A stretch of 64,000 nucleotides of DNA from Imbroritus primus (GCA_000272025.2 AKCV02000011.1:1-64000), one strand, 5' to 3'; shown: positions 46,523-54,889, counted from the first letter of the stretch. Made by a program: numbers and translations. The notes: generated from the sequence alone by a model not told the origin.

Positions 46523-47163
46523 CCCTTGATATTCCTGATCCAGAAGCGGCGGTCATCGACCGTGAAGTTGGGGTCATAGCCGACCAGCGTCAACAGTGAA
46601 CCGACATAGTAAAGGCCGAACTGATTCATCAGCCAGCGCTCCATCGCCGGGTCACTGGGCAGCTTGTTGTACGGCGGGGTTGGGCCGTCGGTGCGAACCT
46701 GGCCAGTGGTCTTGCCAGAAATGGAAAAACTTTTCCAGGTCAGCACGAAATTGTTGGGCTGTTTCGGCAGCTCCGGCGCGCAAAGCGACAGATTGCTGAA
46801 GCGCTCGGAGCGCTTGGCGTCGTACCAGAGCACTGCGTCAAAGCGAATGCAATCACTGGCTTTGAGCGTGAGGCTACGGGTCAGCGTCATCTGATCCGCC
46901 GGAATTTGCAGATTGCTGATCACCACCTTGGGCCACTCCGGGGCGCGACCGTCGGTAGACAGATTCTGGCGCAAGGCGTTATGCAGTGGAGTGCCCAGCA
47001 AGCTGTTGAGGTTTGCCGCGCTTGCGGGCGTAGCAACTTGCGACAGACTGGTTCCAATGGAGTGTCCTATTCCGTTCAGGGAATCCAGCGCCCCCTGCAT
47101 GTCGGTTGTGGCACATCCCGTCAAGAAAAAAGGAAGCAGCAACAGGCTTCGGTAGTGTTTCAT
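46519..47163 (-). CDS. Putative lipoprotein of unknown function
   Basis: The 214-residue product from ATG 47163 has a classic lipoprotein signal (MKHYRSLLLLPFFLTGCATT, lipobox LTGC). The mature part is soluble and ends in a basic FWIRNIKG. A longer frame starting at 47214 lacks a signal and was rejected. It overlaps the following gene by four bases. Function unknown; the neighbours link it to a membrane protein and a SLOG-like protein. Confidence 0.8.
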   Translation of the reverse strand: MKHYRSLLLLPFFLTGCATTDMQGALDSLNGIGHSIGTSLSQVATPASAANLNSLLGTPLHNALRQNLSTDGRAPEWPKVVISNLQIPADQMTLTRSLTLKASDCIRFDAVLWYDAKRSERFSNLSLCAPELPKQPNNFVLTWKSFSISGKTTGQVRTDGPTPPYNKLPSDPAMERWLMNQFGLYYVGSLLTLVGYDPNFTVDDRRFWIRNIKG

Positions 47164-47180
47164 CGTAGTTCCTCGCGAAC

Positions 47181-47837
47181 TTATCCGTTGAAGAGGGCAT
47201 TGAGCCGGGCACACCAGGTTTCCGCCGCCCGACGGCTCATGGGGAAACTGAGCACTGGTCGTTGCGGATCGGCGGTTTGCAGCGCAATGGCGAAGTCTTT
47301 GGCGCGTATCGTGCGCTCGAAGGTCGGCACGCTCATGCCGCTGGCGTTGACCTGACGGCTACCGCCGTTCATCTCCATGCTCTCGACCTCGCGCCAGGTC
47401 ATCTGCCAGCCGAGCAGCCAGGAGAAGTCGTGCAGTTTGTATGCGTCATTGACCACATCGCAGGCCGCGATCTTGCGATTCTGGGAGTCAAAAACAAGGA
47501 ATGCCGGCGCGGGATAACCCAGGAGATGTCCAGCATCGAATGACAGCCCATGCTGGGTGTTGATTCTGGTGACAAGGGCCTGGCAGCTGGCCTGCAGACG
47601 CGCCAGAAATCGGAAGGACAGCGCGAAGAGTGCCAGCGAAATCAGCAGATAGAGCATCAGCTCACTGGTCAACAGCCCCCACAGCGATGTCTGTGACAGA
47701 CGCGCAGGCCCCACGCCGAACATCGCCAGTACAAGAATCAGCGTAAGACCAGCGGCAGCGAGACCTGAAAGCCCGGCCACCGGAACAGCCAACCCCGCAG
47801 CCGCTCCCATTCCAGCAGTCTTCCAGATACTTGCCAT
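47181..47837 (-). CDS. Membrane protein of unknown function
   Basis: About 218 residues from ATG 47837, chosen because GAGAGG lies just upstream. Two or three hydrophobic helices (~10-45 and ~57-78) are followed by a ~130-residue soluble domain (GHLLGYPAPAFLVFDSQNRKIAACDV...RRAAETWCARLNALF). It begins the five-gene minus-strand cluster, 17 bases ahead of the lipoprotein. It is divergent from an XRE regulator across a repeat-rich promoter region. Confidence 0.78.
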   Translation of the reverse strand: MASIWKTAGMGAAAGLAVPVAGLSGLAAAGLTLILVLAMFGVGPARLSQTSLWGLLTSELMLYLLISLALFALSFRFLARLQASCQALVTRINTQHGLSFDAGHLLGYPAPAFLVFDSQNRKIAACDVVNDAYKLHDFSWLLGWQMTWREVESMEMNGGSRQVNASGMSVPTFERTIRAKDFAIALQTADPQRPVLSFPMSRRAAETWCARLNALFNG

Positions 47838-47851
47838 ACATCCTCTCCCCA

Positions 47852-47925
47852 TTGTCACTCATAGAGGTCATTCTAGCGATCGTAAGCATGGTTGTCACTT
47901 ATAGAGCGTGATCATATAGAGCGTG
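47852..47925. promoter_or_regulatory. Repeat-rich operator between the membrane protein and XRE genes
   Basis: TTGTCACTyATAGAG occurs at 47852-47866 and 47892-47906 (40 bp apart), and TATAGAGCGTG occurs at 47900-47910 and 47915-47925 (15 bp apart). These lie between the divergent starts at 47837 and 47977 and look like stacked binding sites for the XRE protein encoded next door. Confidence 0.5.
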
Positions 47926-47976
47926 GCCTTATATGGCGGGGACTCATAGATTCTTTCTTTTTGAAGAGAGATATGT

Positions 47977-48216
47977 ATGGCCCTTGATCCCCGACTACGC
48001 TTCGGCCTGAAGCTGATAGAAATCAGAAAGACCAGAGGGTGGTCGCAAGAACGCCTGGCACTGGAAAGTGGCTTGGCACGCAGCTATCTGGGCGGGGTTG
48101 AGCGCGGCCAGCGCAATATCGCATTGCTCAACATCTTCAAGCTGGCCGAGACGCTGGGGGTGGAGCCTTCAGTACTGCTGGAGGCACCGGCGGCTGGACA
48201 GGAGCCTGCACCGTAA
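47977..48216 (+). CDS. XRE family transcriptional regulator
   Basis: This 79-residue protein is a single HTH_3 domain (KLIEIRKTRGWSQERLALESGLARSYLGGVERGQRNIALLNIFKLAETLGVEPSVLL), the form used by autoregulators of toxin-antitoxin and restriction modules. GAAGAGAG precedes the ATG. The repeat array upstream and the palindromes just after its stop are likely operator sites. Confidence 0.9.
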   Translation: MALDPRLRFGLKLIEIRKTRGWSQERLALESGLARSYLGGVERGQRNIALLNIFKLAETLGVEPSVLLEAPAAGQEPAP

Positions 48217-48217
48217 C

Positions 48218-48249
48218 ATCGTAGCGCTACGGTATCGTAGCGTTACGAT
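48218..48249. repeat. Paired palindromes after the XRE gene
   Basis: CGTAGCGCTACG (48220-48231) is a perfect 12-bp palindrome. ATCGTAGCGTTACGAT (48234-48249) is an inverted repeat. ATCGTAGCG repeats with a 16-bp step. They lie about 110-140 bp before hipB and could be operators or a weak terminator. Confidence 0.4.
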
Positions 48250-48360
48250 GGTCACCGCATGATCGCTCGCGGCAGCTATCGCAGCCATCTGCTTTCAAGA
48301 ATAAGTAAAGTCCACTAAAATGGCACTTACGCAATTTTTTTCGCGATAAGGGTCATAAAA

Positions 48361-48672
48361 ATGACTTTTCATCTCTCGACTCCCGCTGAGATTCTGCACG
48401 CGCTGGGTACTCGTCTGCGCGAGCAGCGGCTTGCCCAATCGCTCACGCAGCGTGAACTGGCGCAGATGGCCGGGTTGTCGTTGGGAGCGGTGCGCAAACT
48501 CGAAAGCGACGGTCAGTGCTCGCTGGAAACGCTGGTCCGCGTTGCGCAGGCACTTGGCTTGCTGGAGGCGCTGGACGATCTGTTCGTGCTCAAACGGCAA
48601 TCCATCGCCCAGATGGAGCAGGTGGACCTTGTCAGCCGCCGCCAGCGTGCGCCGCGTAAGAGAACATCATGA
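48361..48672 (+). CDS. hipB: HipB-type antitoxin (XRE family)
   Basis: This 103-residue HTH protein (LREQRLAQSLTQRELAQMAGLSLGAVRKLESDGQCSLETLVRVAQALGL) sits directly before hipA and overlaps it by four bases. In HipBA pairs HipB binds HipA and represses the operon. It has a basic tail (RRQRAPRKRTS) and is slightly longer than E. coli HipB. Confidence 0.88.
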   Translation: MTFHLSTPAEILHALGTRLREQRLAQSLTQRELAQMAGLSLGAVRKLESDGQCSLETLVRVAQALGLLEALDDLFVLKRQSIAQMEQVDLVSRRQRAPRKRTS

Positions 48673-49892
48673 AGCTGCTGACCGTGCATTATTGCGGCTG
48701 GGGAGAAGACTGGCCGTTGGGACGCCTGGCCGATGACGGTCAATCCCTGCTCTTCGAATATTCTCCCGAAGCTCTGTCTCAGGGCTTGGAACTGTCGCCC
48801 TTGCACCTCAAGCTGCGTGCGGATGCCTACGGTGGTTTTCCTACCCATTTGCATCGCCTTCCGGGCCTGATCGCCGACAGTCTGCCTGACGGCTGGGGTT
48901 TGCTGCTGATGGATCGCTTGTTCCGTCAACACGGCTTGCGCCATCCCGGGCCGCTGGACCGGCTGGCCTTCATTGGTGAGCGCGCCATGGGCGCGTTGCG
49001 CTTCGTTCCGGCAAGCGACGCCGCTGCCCAGGAGCCCGACTGGTCCTTGCTGGCGCTGGCCGAGCAAAGCCGTCTCGCGCTCGCGGGCGAGGCGGGGGCA
49101 GCCCTGCGCGAGCTCGCGTTCACCGGCGGCTCACCGCAAGGGGCCAGGCCCAAGGCCTTGGTGCAGTACGACGCAACGACCGGGCAAGTCAGCACCCGTC
49201 CGGATGCGCCCGGCAGTCCCTGGCTGGTCAAGTTCCCGGCGCAGAACGAACACAAGGAAGTCTGCGTCATCGAGCAGCTCTATGCCGAGTTGGCTCGGGA
49301 TTGCGTACTGGATGTACCCGAAAGCCGCTGGTTCGACCTTGGCCCTGAACTGGCCGCCTTCGGCGTCGCGCGCTTCGACCGGGAAGGTGGGCAACGTGTC
49401 CCGGTGCATAGTCTGGCTGGATTGTTGCAGGTGGATTTTCGCCTGCCCGGTGCCACCGACTACACCGCCTTCCTGCGGGCTACCCGTTTCCTGACGCGCG
49501 ACGAGCGCGAAGTGGAGAAAGCCTACGCGCGAGCCGTCTTCAATGTGCTCTTCCACAACCGTGACGACCACCCCAAGAATTTCGCCTGGCGTCTCGGGCC
49601 TGACCGGCGCTGGCGTCTGGCTCCGGCATTCGACCTGACCTTCAGCGAAGGCCCGATGGGCCAGCATCACCTAGACATTTGCGGCGAAGGTGCTGCCATC
49701 GAACGTCGGCATTTATTGCGTCTGGCGGAGGAAGGTGGCATCCCAAGGAAACGGGCGGAAGAGGTCATCGACCGGATGTTGCCGCAGGCAAGCTCATTGG
49801 GTGAGCGATTTGAGCGTGTTCCGATCAGGCAGATGTTGGCGCAGCAGATAAAATCCACCATTGATGCCTGTCGCAGGCGCCTGGAAAGTTGA
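48669..49892 (+). CDS. hipA: HipA-type serine/threonine kinase toxin
   Basis: This 407-residue kinase has the HipA N-terminal subdomain (GFPTHLHRLPGLIADSLPDGWGLLLMD), the ATP loop (GGSPQGARPKAL), the catalytic HNRDDHPKN (~296-304) and the metal-binding DLTF of LAPAFDLTFSEG. HipA toxins phosphorylate glutamyl-tRNA synthetase and induce dormancy; subfamilies with other targets exist. Motifs are intact. With hipB it lies at the right end of the island and may stabilise it. Confidence 0.92.
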   Translation: MKLLTVHYCGWGEDWPLGRLADDGQSLLFEYSPEALSQGLELSPLHLKLRADAYGGFPTHLHRLPGLIADSLPDGWGLLLMDRLFRQHGLRHPGPLDRLAFIGERAMGALRFVPASDAAAQEPDWSLLALAEQSRLALAGEAGAALRELAFTGGSPQGARPKALVQYDATTGQVSTRPDAPGSPWLVKFPAQNEHKEVCVIEQLYAELARDCVLDVPESRWFDLGPELAAFGVARFDREGGQRVPVHSLAGLLQVDFRLPGATDYTAFLRATRFLTRDEREVEKAYARAVFNVLFHNRDDHPKNFAWRLGPDRRWRLAPAFDLTFSEGPMGQHHLDICGEGAAIERRHLLRLAEEGGIPRKRAEEVIDRMLPQASSLGERFERVPIRQMLAQQIKSTIDACRRRLES

Positions 49893-49930
49893 ATCCGAGC
49901 CGGCGCAACGGCGCCAGATCAGGGTTGAAC

Positions 49931-49969
49931 GTACTCACTACTGAGTTTTTTGAGTACAAACATGAGTAT
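49931..49969. repeat. Right-end TGAGTAC heptamer cluster
   Basis: GTACTCA (reverse complement of TGAGTAC) is at 49931-49937, TGAGTTT at 49942-49948, TGAGTAC at 49951-49957 and TGAGTAT at 49963-49969. Spacing is close to one helical turn. They match the left cluster and probably bind integrase or excisionase. Confidence 0.5.
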
Positions 49970-50026
49970 ATTTTTTAATGGAGCAGCATGGTGAACTGTT
50001 CATTCAATGACTTGCAGTCACAATCG

Positions 50027-50041
50027 CTGTTCAACGTCTGA
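50027..50041. repeat. attR: second copy of the ychF 3' end
   Basis: CTGTTCAACGTCTGA, identical to the last 15 bases of ychF. It marks the right end of the island; sequence beyond it should have followed ychF before insertion. Bases on either side of the two copies differ. Confidence 0.8.
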
Positions 50042-50253
50042 TTCAGCTTCACTCGTACAGTGAAAGGGAAAACGGCGGCACCGCAGCCATGCCGTTCGCC
50101 TCCCTGGATGCAGCCTGACCGTCGCTTGCCTCGCGCGGGTCGCATGGAATATGCGGCCCGTGACGTCTCAAAAGGCGCCGTACGGGAGCGCGCCCCGATG
50201 CCCAACGTAAGGCGAACAGGCCCCGCTCCCGGCAGCCGTTTACCCTGGCAGTG

Positions 50254-50505
50254 CTACCGCCGACGCCCCGCGAACATGCCATAGACCAGCACGATCAACG
50301 TCGGGGCGACAATGGCTGCGATCCAGCCGGCCATATCTCCCTCGACGTACAACCCCGCCGCCTGGCCGCCATACTTGGCAAGCAACGCCGCAATGCCCCC
50401 GAGCAAAGCCGAGATCCCCCAACCGATGCCTGGCCGGGCAGGATGCGTCGCGCGTCCGGCCAAGCCGACCACCATCCCGACCAATACGGTTCCGAGCCAC
50501 CCCAT
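50254..50505 (-). CDS. GlsB/YeaQ/YmgE family membrane protein
   Basis: This 83-residue protein has three short hydrophobic helices (MGWLGTVLVGMVVGLAGR, IGWGISALLGGIAALLAKY, AGWIAAIVAPTLIVLVYGMF), the form of transglycosylase-associated/GlsB proteins linked to stress. ATG 50505 is preceded by GAGGGG at proper spacing; the longer frame is not supported. It is a backbone gene next to attR. Confidence 0.85.
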   Translation of the reverse strand: MGWLGTVLVGMVVGLAGRATHPARPGIGWGISALLGGIAALLAKYGGQAAGLYVEGDMAGWIAAIVAPTLIVLVYGMFAGRRR

Positions 50506-50770
50506 CGTTTCCCCTCGGCACATCGGCCTCATCTTGAGTTTTACATTCGCCTGGCTCGGCAGGATATTTTCTTTCTGCGAAGCCATGCGAAGGATATCAA
50601 ATTAACGCACGACGCCAAGTGCTTTCTTACCCTGTTGTGACCGCCTGACTTCCTGGATTATCTGCGATGCATGCGATCCAGCGGGAAGTGCCGGATTACC
50701 ATACTCAGCAATGAGATTTCATACTTATCAAAACCTGAATATGTAAATCAAAAAACCTCAATAAAATGTA

Positions 50771-50803
50771 TTCAACGTATTTTCAACGATTTTTCATTTT
50801 GAT
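50771..50803 (+). promoter_or_regulatory. Three tandem 11-bp repeats (likely response-regulator sites)
   Basis: TTCAACGTATT, TTCAACGATTT and TTCATTTTGAT follow each other without gaps at 50771, 50782 and 50793. Direct repeats with an 11-bp step are what OmpR/PhoB-type regulators bind. They lie just upstream of the -35 at 50816, so autoregulation is likely. Confidence 0.55.
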
Positions 50804-50815
50804 TATCTATTTTCC

Positions 50816-50843
50816 TTGCCGCGATTAATCACGCCGATATAAT
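50816..50843 (+). promoter_or_regulatory. Promoter of the response regulator gene
   Basis: TTGCCG (50816-50821), a 16-base spacer and a perfect TATAAT (50838-50843) lie about 37 bases before the ATG. Confidence 0.6.
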
Positions 50844-50879
50844 GCGACGGACCTCAACTTCATTCGCTAGGATCGACGT

Positions 50880-51620
50880 ATGCGCATCGCAATTCTGGAA
50901 GATGAGTTTTCACAGGCGCAGTTTGTCAGCCAGCTCCTGGTCCGCCAGGGGCACAGCTGCTTCTGCTTTTCACGCGGCCGCGAGCTGATGCAGCGCATCC
51001 GGCGCGAAACCTACGACCTGCTGTTCCTGGACTGGGGGCTGCCCGATGTCGACGGGCTCAGCGTCCTGCGCTGGGTCCGGCAGAATGTCTCGCCCACCCT
51101 GCCGGTGGTCTTCATGACCAGCCGGGCCACGGAAAGCGATATCGTCGAGGCGCTCGGCTACGGGGCGGACGATTACATGGTCAAGCCATTGCGGCAGGCG
51201 GAACTGATCGCGCGCGTCGAGGCGCTGGCGCGGCGCGCCTATCCAGCCACCAAGCCGGCCGCTCTGGTGCCGGAAGTACTGGCCGGCTACACCTTCGACG
51301 CCCGCCGCAACAGCGTGACATTCCGCGGCGAGACCGTCAGCCTGACCCAGAAAGAATTCGAGCTCGCGCTGATCCTGTTCCGCAATATCTCGCGGCCGCT
51401 GTCGCGCTCCTACCTGCACGAGATCATCTGGGGCCGCGACCATGACATTCCGTCGCGCACCATGGACACGCATATCTCGCGCATCCGGACCAAGCTGGAA
51501 CTGAGGCCGGACAACGGCTTCCGGCTGTTTCCGGTGTACAGCTACGGCTACCGGCTCGAACTGGTCGACAGTGCGCCCTGCGCCACAACCGAGCCGACAC
51601 CCGTCGCCATGGCGTCCTGA
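50880..51620 (+). CDS. OmpR family response regulator
   Basis: This 246-residue protein has a receiver domain with the acidic pair E7-D8, the phospho-acceptor Asp51 (LLFLDWGLPD), the switch Thr (MTSR) and Lys in DDYMVKPLR, followed by a winged-helix DNA-binding domain (SLTQKEFELALILFRNISRPLSRSYLHEIIWG...TMDTHISRIRTKL). No histidine kinase gene is adjacent, so it is an orphan; the kinase at the right edge is far away. Tandem 11-bp repeats upstream suggest it controls its own gene. Confidence 0.92.
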   Translation: MRIAILEDEFSQAQFVSQLLVRQGHSCFCFSRGRELMQRIRRETYDLLFLDWGLPDVDGLSVLRWVRQNVSPTLPVVFMTSRATESDIVEALGYGADDYMVKPLRQAELIARVEALARRAYPATKPAALVPEVLAGYTFDARRNSVTFRGETVSLTQKEFELALILFRNISRPLSRSYLHEIIWGRDHDIPSRTMDTHISRIRTKLELRPDNGFRLFPVYSYGYRLELVDSAPCATTEPTPVAMAS

Positions 51621-51712
51621 CCCCACGGCAGCCAGACTCGACCCGCCACCGACGCGCCACGGCCAGCGCCCGCCCCACACCAGGCGGTTCGCGGAGATTG
51701 GCGACAAAGCGA

Positions 51713-51718
51713 TATAAT
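51713..51718 (+). promoter_or_regulatory. -10 element before hemA
   Basis: A perfect TATAAT lies 46 bases before the hemA ATG. No good -35 is seen at 16-18 bases upstream, so the promoter may need an activator. Confidence 0.4.
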
Positions 51719-51764
51719 GAGGGAGGCCGCCGCGCCAAGACGCCGGCCTTTATTACCCTCACAT

Positions 51765-53069
51765 ATGCAGCTGCTGACGATCGGAATCAACCACACCACC
51801 GCACCGCTCGCGCTTCGCGAGAAGGTGGCGTTTCCGCTCGAGCAAATCAAGCCGGCACTCGGCATGCTGCGCGAAAAACTGGTGAAGCCCGGCAATGCCG
51901 AAGCCGCCATTCTCTCGACCTGCAACCGGACCGAGATCTATTGTGCAACCAGCGCTGGGCAAGACGGCCCGTCGACCTACGAGCAGGCGATCCACTGGCT
52001 GGCGCACTACCACCGCGTCCCGGCGGGCGATCTGGCGCCGCACATGTACGCGCTGCCGCAATCCGAAGCGGTACGCCACGCCTTCCGCGTTGCCAGCGGC
52101 CTCGATTCCATGGTGCTGGGTGAAACACAGATCCTTGGCCAGCTAAAGGATGCGGTGCGCACCGCCGATGAAGCGGGTGCGCTGGGCACCTACCTGAACC
52201 AGCTGTTCCAGCGGACTTTTGCCGTCGCCAAGGAAGTGCGCGGGCAGACCGAGATCGGTGCGCACTCGGTATCGATGGCCGCCGCCGCCGTCCGGCTGGC
52301 GCAACGCATCTTCGAAAGCATTGCCACGCAGCGTGTGCTGTTCATCGGCGCAGGCGAGATGATCGAGCTGTGCGCCACGCATTTTGCCGCGCAAAAACCG
52401 CTGGAAATCGTCGTCGCCAACCGCACGGTGGAGCGCGGTGAGCGCCTGGCGGAACAGCTCTCCGCCCAGGGGCTGACAAGCCGCGCCATCCGCCTGACCG
52501 ACATGGCGGCGCGCCTGCATGAATTCGATATCGTCATTTCCTGCACCGCCAGCTCCCTGCCCATCATCGGGTTGGGTGCGATCGAGAGCGCCCTGAAACG
52601 CCGCCGGCACCAGCCGATGTTCATGGTGGATCTGGCCGTGCCGCGCGATATCGAGCCGGAAATCGCCCGGCTCGACGACGTGTTCCTGTACACGGTGGAT
52701 GATCTTGCCGACGTGGTGCAGGAAGGCAACGCCCTGCGCCAGGCCGCCGTGGCGCAGGCCGAGGCCATTATCGAGACGCGCGTGCAAAATTTCATGCACT
52801 GGCTGCAGACGCGCAGCGTGGTGCCAGTGATCCGCGATCTGCACAGCTCGGCCGACCTGTTAAGGCAGGCGGAGCTCGACAAGGCACAGCGTATGCTGCT
52901 GCGCGGCGATGCCCCGGAGGCTGTGCTGGAGGCGCTGTCGGTCGCGCTGACCAAGAAATTCCTGCATGGTCCGGTACACGCGCTCAACCATCTCAGCGGC
53001 GAGGACCGCGAGGCGCTGATGCGCCTCGCCCCTGAACTGTTCCGGCACAGTTCACACTCCGAACGCTAG
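51765..53069 (+). CDS. hemA: Glutamyl-tRNA reductase
   Basis: This 434-residue enzyme reduces glutamyl-tRNA to glutamate-1-semialdehyde, the first step of C5 haem synthesis. Family features are the N terminus [20 protein letters not shown], the catalytic Cys in [29 protein letters not shown], the NADPH-binding VLFIGAGEM, and the C-terminal dimerisation helix. ATG 51765 starts the conserved protein; the longer frame has no support. hemA-prfA-prmC is a conserved order in proteobacteria. Confidence 0.97.
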   Translation: MQLLTIGINHTTAPLALREKVAFPLEQIKPALGMLREKLVKPGNAEAAILSTCNRTEIYCATSAGQDGPSTYEQAIHWLAHYHRVPAGDLAPHMYALPQSEAVRHAFRVASGLDSMVLGETQILGQLKDAVRTADEAGALGTYLNQLFQRTFAVAKEVRGQTEIGAHSVSMAAAAVRLAQRIFESIATQRVLFIGAGEMIELCATHFAAQKPLEIVVANRTVERGERLAEQLSAQGLTSRAIRLTDMAARLHEFDIVISCTASSLPIIGLGAIESALKRRRHQPMFMVDLAVPRDIEPEIARLDDVFLYTVDDLADVVQEGNALRQAAVAQAEAIIETRVQNFMHWLQTRSVVPVIRDLHSSADLLRQAELDKAQRMLLRGDAPEAVLEALSVALTKKFLHGPVHALNHLSGEDREALMRLAPELFRHSSHSER

Positions 53070-53175
53070 CGTCCCGCATCCCGACCTGCCCGGACGAACC
53101 ATCCGGGTGGCCATCGCGGGCGCCGCGCAACGGCGGCGCTTCCCCTTCCTGCTCTGTTTTTTCACTGCCGCGCCC

Positions 53176-54264
53176 ATGAAACCCAGCATGCTTGCCAAGC
53201 TCGACCAATTGGCCGAGCGCCTGACCGAACTCGATGCGCTGCTCGCCAGCGAACAGTCGACCACCGACATGAACCAGTACCGCAAGCTGACGCAGGAACG
53301 TGCGGAACTGGAGCCCGTGGTGGACCAGTACCGCCTGTACCAACAGACACAGAGCGATATCGAAACGGCCCAAGGCCTGCTCGCCGATCCGGACATGAAG
53401 GCGTTTGCGGAGGAGGAAATCGATGCCGCGGAAAACCGGCAGGCGGCGCTGGAGCAGGAGTTGCAACGGCTGCTGTTGCCGCGCGACCCCAACGACGAGC
53501 GCAACCTGTACCTGGAGATCCGCGCCGGGACCGGTGGCGATGAAAGCGCGCTGTTTGCCGGCGATCTGCTGCGCATGTACACGCGCTACGCGGAACGGCA
53601 GCGCTGGCAGGTCGAAGTCATGAGCGAATCGCCCTCGGAACTGGGCGGCTACCGCGAGATCATCGTACGGATCGCTGGCCAGGGGGCCTTTTCGCGGTTG
53701 AAGTTCGAATCCGGCGGGCACCGCGTGCAGCGCGTGCCTGTTACCGAAACCCAGGGGCGGATCCACACTTCCGCCTGCACGGTCGCCGTGCTGCCCGAAG
53801 CCGACGAGCTTGCGGATGTCGAAATCAAGGCTGCCGATCTCCGAATCGATACCTTCCGGGCCTCAGGCGCGGGTGGCCAGCACATCAACAAGACTGATTC
53901 CGCTGTCCGCATCACCCACCTGCCGACCGGCATCGTGGTGGAATGCCAGGACGATCGCAGCCAGCACCGCAACAAGGACAAGGCCATGAAGGTACTGGCC
54001 GCCCGCATCAAGGACCGGCAAACCCGCGAGGCGCAGAGCAAGGAAGCGGACGCCCGCCGCAACCTCATCGGCAGCGGCGATCGTAGCGACCGCATCCGGA
54101 CCTACAATTTTCCGCAGGGCCGCGTTACCGACCATCGCATCAACCTGACCCTGTACAAGATAGACGCCATCATGGACGGCGATCTGGACGAACTGTTCAG
54201 CGCCCTGGCTGCCGAACACCAAGCGGACCTGCTGGCCGCGCTCGGCGAGCAGGAAAATGGCTGA
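53176..54264 (+). CDS. prfA: Peptide chain release factor 1
   Basis: This 362-residue factor ends translation at UAA and UAG. It has the codon-reading PxT motif ([14 protein letters not shown]) of RF1 rather than the SPF of RF2, and GGQ in [20 protein letters not shown] (~233), which PrmC methylates. ATG 53176 gives the normal length. It lies 106 bases after hemA, with a small lipoprotein gene between it and prmC. Confidence 0.97.
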   Translation: MKPSMLAKLDQLAERLTELDALLASEQSTTDMNQYRKLTQERAELEPVVDQYRLYQQTQSDIETAQGLLADPDMKAFAEEEIDAAENRQAALEQELQRLLLPRDPNDERNLYLEIRAGTGGDESALFAGDLLRMYTRYAERQRWQVEVMSESPSELGGYREIIVRIAGQGAFSRLKFESGGHRVQRVPVTETQGRIHTSACTVAVLPEADELADVEIKAADLRIDTFRASGAGGQHINKTDSAVRITHLPTGIVVECQDDRSQHRNKDKAMKVLAARIKDRQTREAQSKEADARRNLIGSGDRSDRIRTYNFPQGRVTDHRINLTLYKIDAIMDGDLDELFSALAAEHQADLLAALGEQENG

Positions 54265-54374
54265 CGTTCGGCGCAGATCGCGAATAGCAGCCTAAGTGCA
54301 GCCTTTTCCCGACAAAACGGATCATCGTTTGTAAGGTTTTGCAACGAATTCGATAACAGACGTTAGCTAAAGCC

Positions 54375-54380
54375 TATAAT
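54375..54380 (+). promoter_or_regulatory. -10 element before the small lipoprotein gene
   Basis: TATAAT lies 70 bases before the ATG. No clear -35 is found at standard spacing. The separate promoter and terminator suggest the lipoprotein gene is its own transcription unit. Confidence 0.4.
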
Positions 54381-54450
54381 CCGTTTGTCTGGTCCAGGCC
54401 ACTCAAGCGGATCAGCTCGACTCATATTAAAACCCGATGAGGATGAAATC

Positions 54451-54759
54451 ATGAAAAAAGTGCTGGCGTTGTTGATGATGGCAGGTGTACTGGTGGCATG
54501 CGGCAAGAAAGAAGAAGCGCCCGCGAGCGCCGATGCAGCAATGCAGCAGGCCGCTGATTCGGCCAAGGCTGCGGCAGACAACGCAGCCGATGCCGCCAAG
54601 TCGGCAGCGGACGCAGCCAAGGCTGCGGCTAGCGATGCCGTGGCAGCAACCTCCGAAGCAGCGTCGGACGCCAAGGCCGCAGCCGACAGCGCAATGCAGA
54701 GCGCCAAGGATGCCGTCGCAGCTGGCGCGGACGCCGCCAAAGACGCAGTCAAGAAGTAA
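54451..54759 (+). CDS. Small Ala/Lys/Asp-rich lipoprotein
   Basis: This 102-residue protein has a lipoprotein signal (MKKVLALLMMAGVLVACGKK, lipobox LVAC) and a mature part made of imperfect repeats such as AADSAKAAADNAADAAKSAADAAKAAA, which would form a long amphipathic helix or coiled coil, as in Lpp-like or LEA-like proteins. It sits between prfA and prmC with its own -10 and a strong terminator, so it may be abundantly expressed. Function unknown. Confidence 0.85.
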   Translation: MKKVLALLMMAGVLVACGKKEEAPASADAAMQQAADSAKAAADNAADAAKSAADAAKAAASDAVAATSEAASDAKAAADSAMQSAKDAVAAGADAAKDAVKK

Positions 54760-54790
54760 GCATTTCGCCAGACCGCTCACCGGTCTGCTC

Positions 54791-54823
54791 CACCCCGCCG
54801 CAACCCGGCGGGGTGTTTCGTTT
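54791..54823 (+). terminator. Strong intrinsic terminator
   Basis: CACCCCGCCG (54791-54800) and CGGCGGGGTG (54806-54815) form a perfect 10-bp stem around a 5-base loop, followed by TTTCGTTT. It ends the lipoprotein transcript 31 bases after the stop. Confidence 0.9.
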
Positions 54824-54889
54824 ACAGGCTTGCCAAGCTGGCAACCTGGTCTGTATGGTTCAGGCTGAACCGTTCACCGCCATCCGCTC

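Larger units (their letters stand above)
49893..50253. other. Right-end junction of the island, no gene
   Basis: This stretch holds the right heptamer cluster and attR, then about 210 bases of backbone with no credible gene. The sequence around 49960-49985 is AT-rich, unlike the backbone that follows. Short frames on both strands lack ribosome sites or similarity. Confidence 0.5.
50506..50879. other. Regulatory stretch before the response regulator
   Basis: No gene. The right half is AT-rich and contains three 11-bp repeats and a promoter for the response regulator (listed separately). The left half is ordinary GC-rich sequence; I see no terminator there. Confidence 0.5.
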
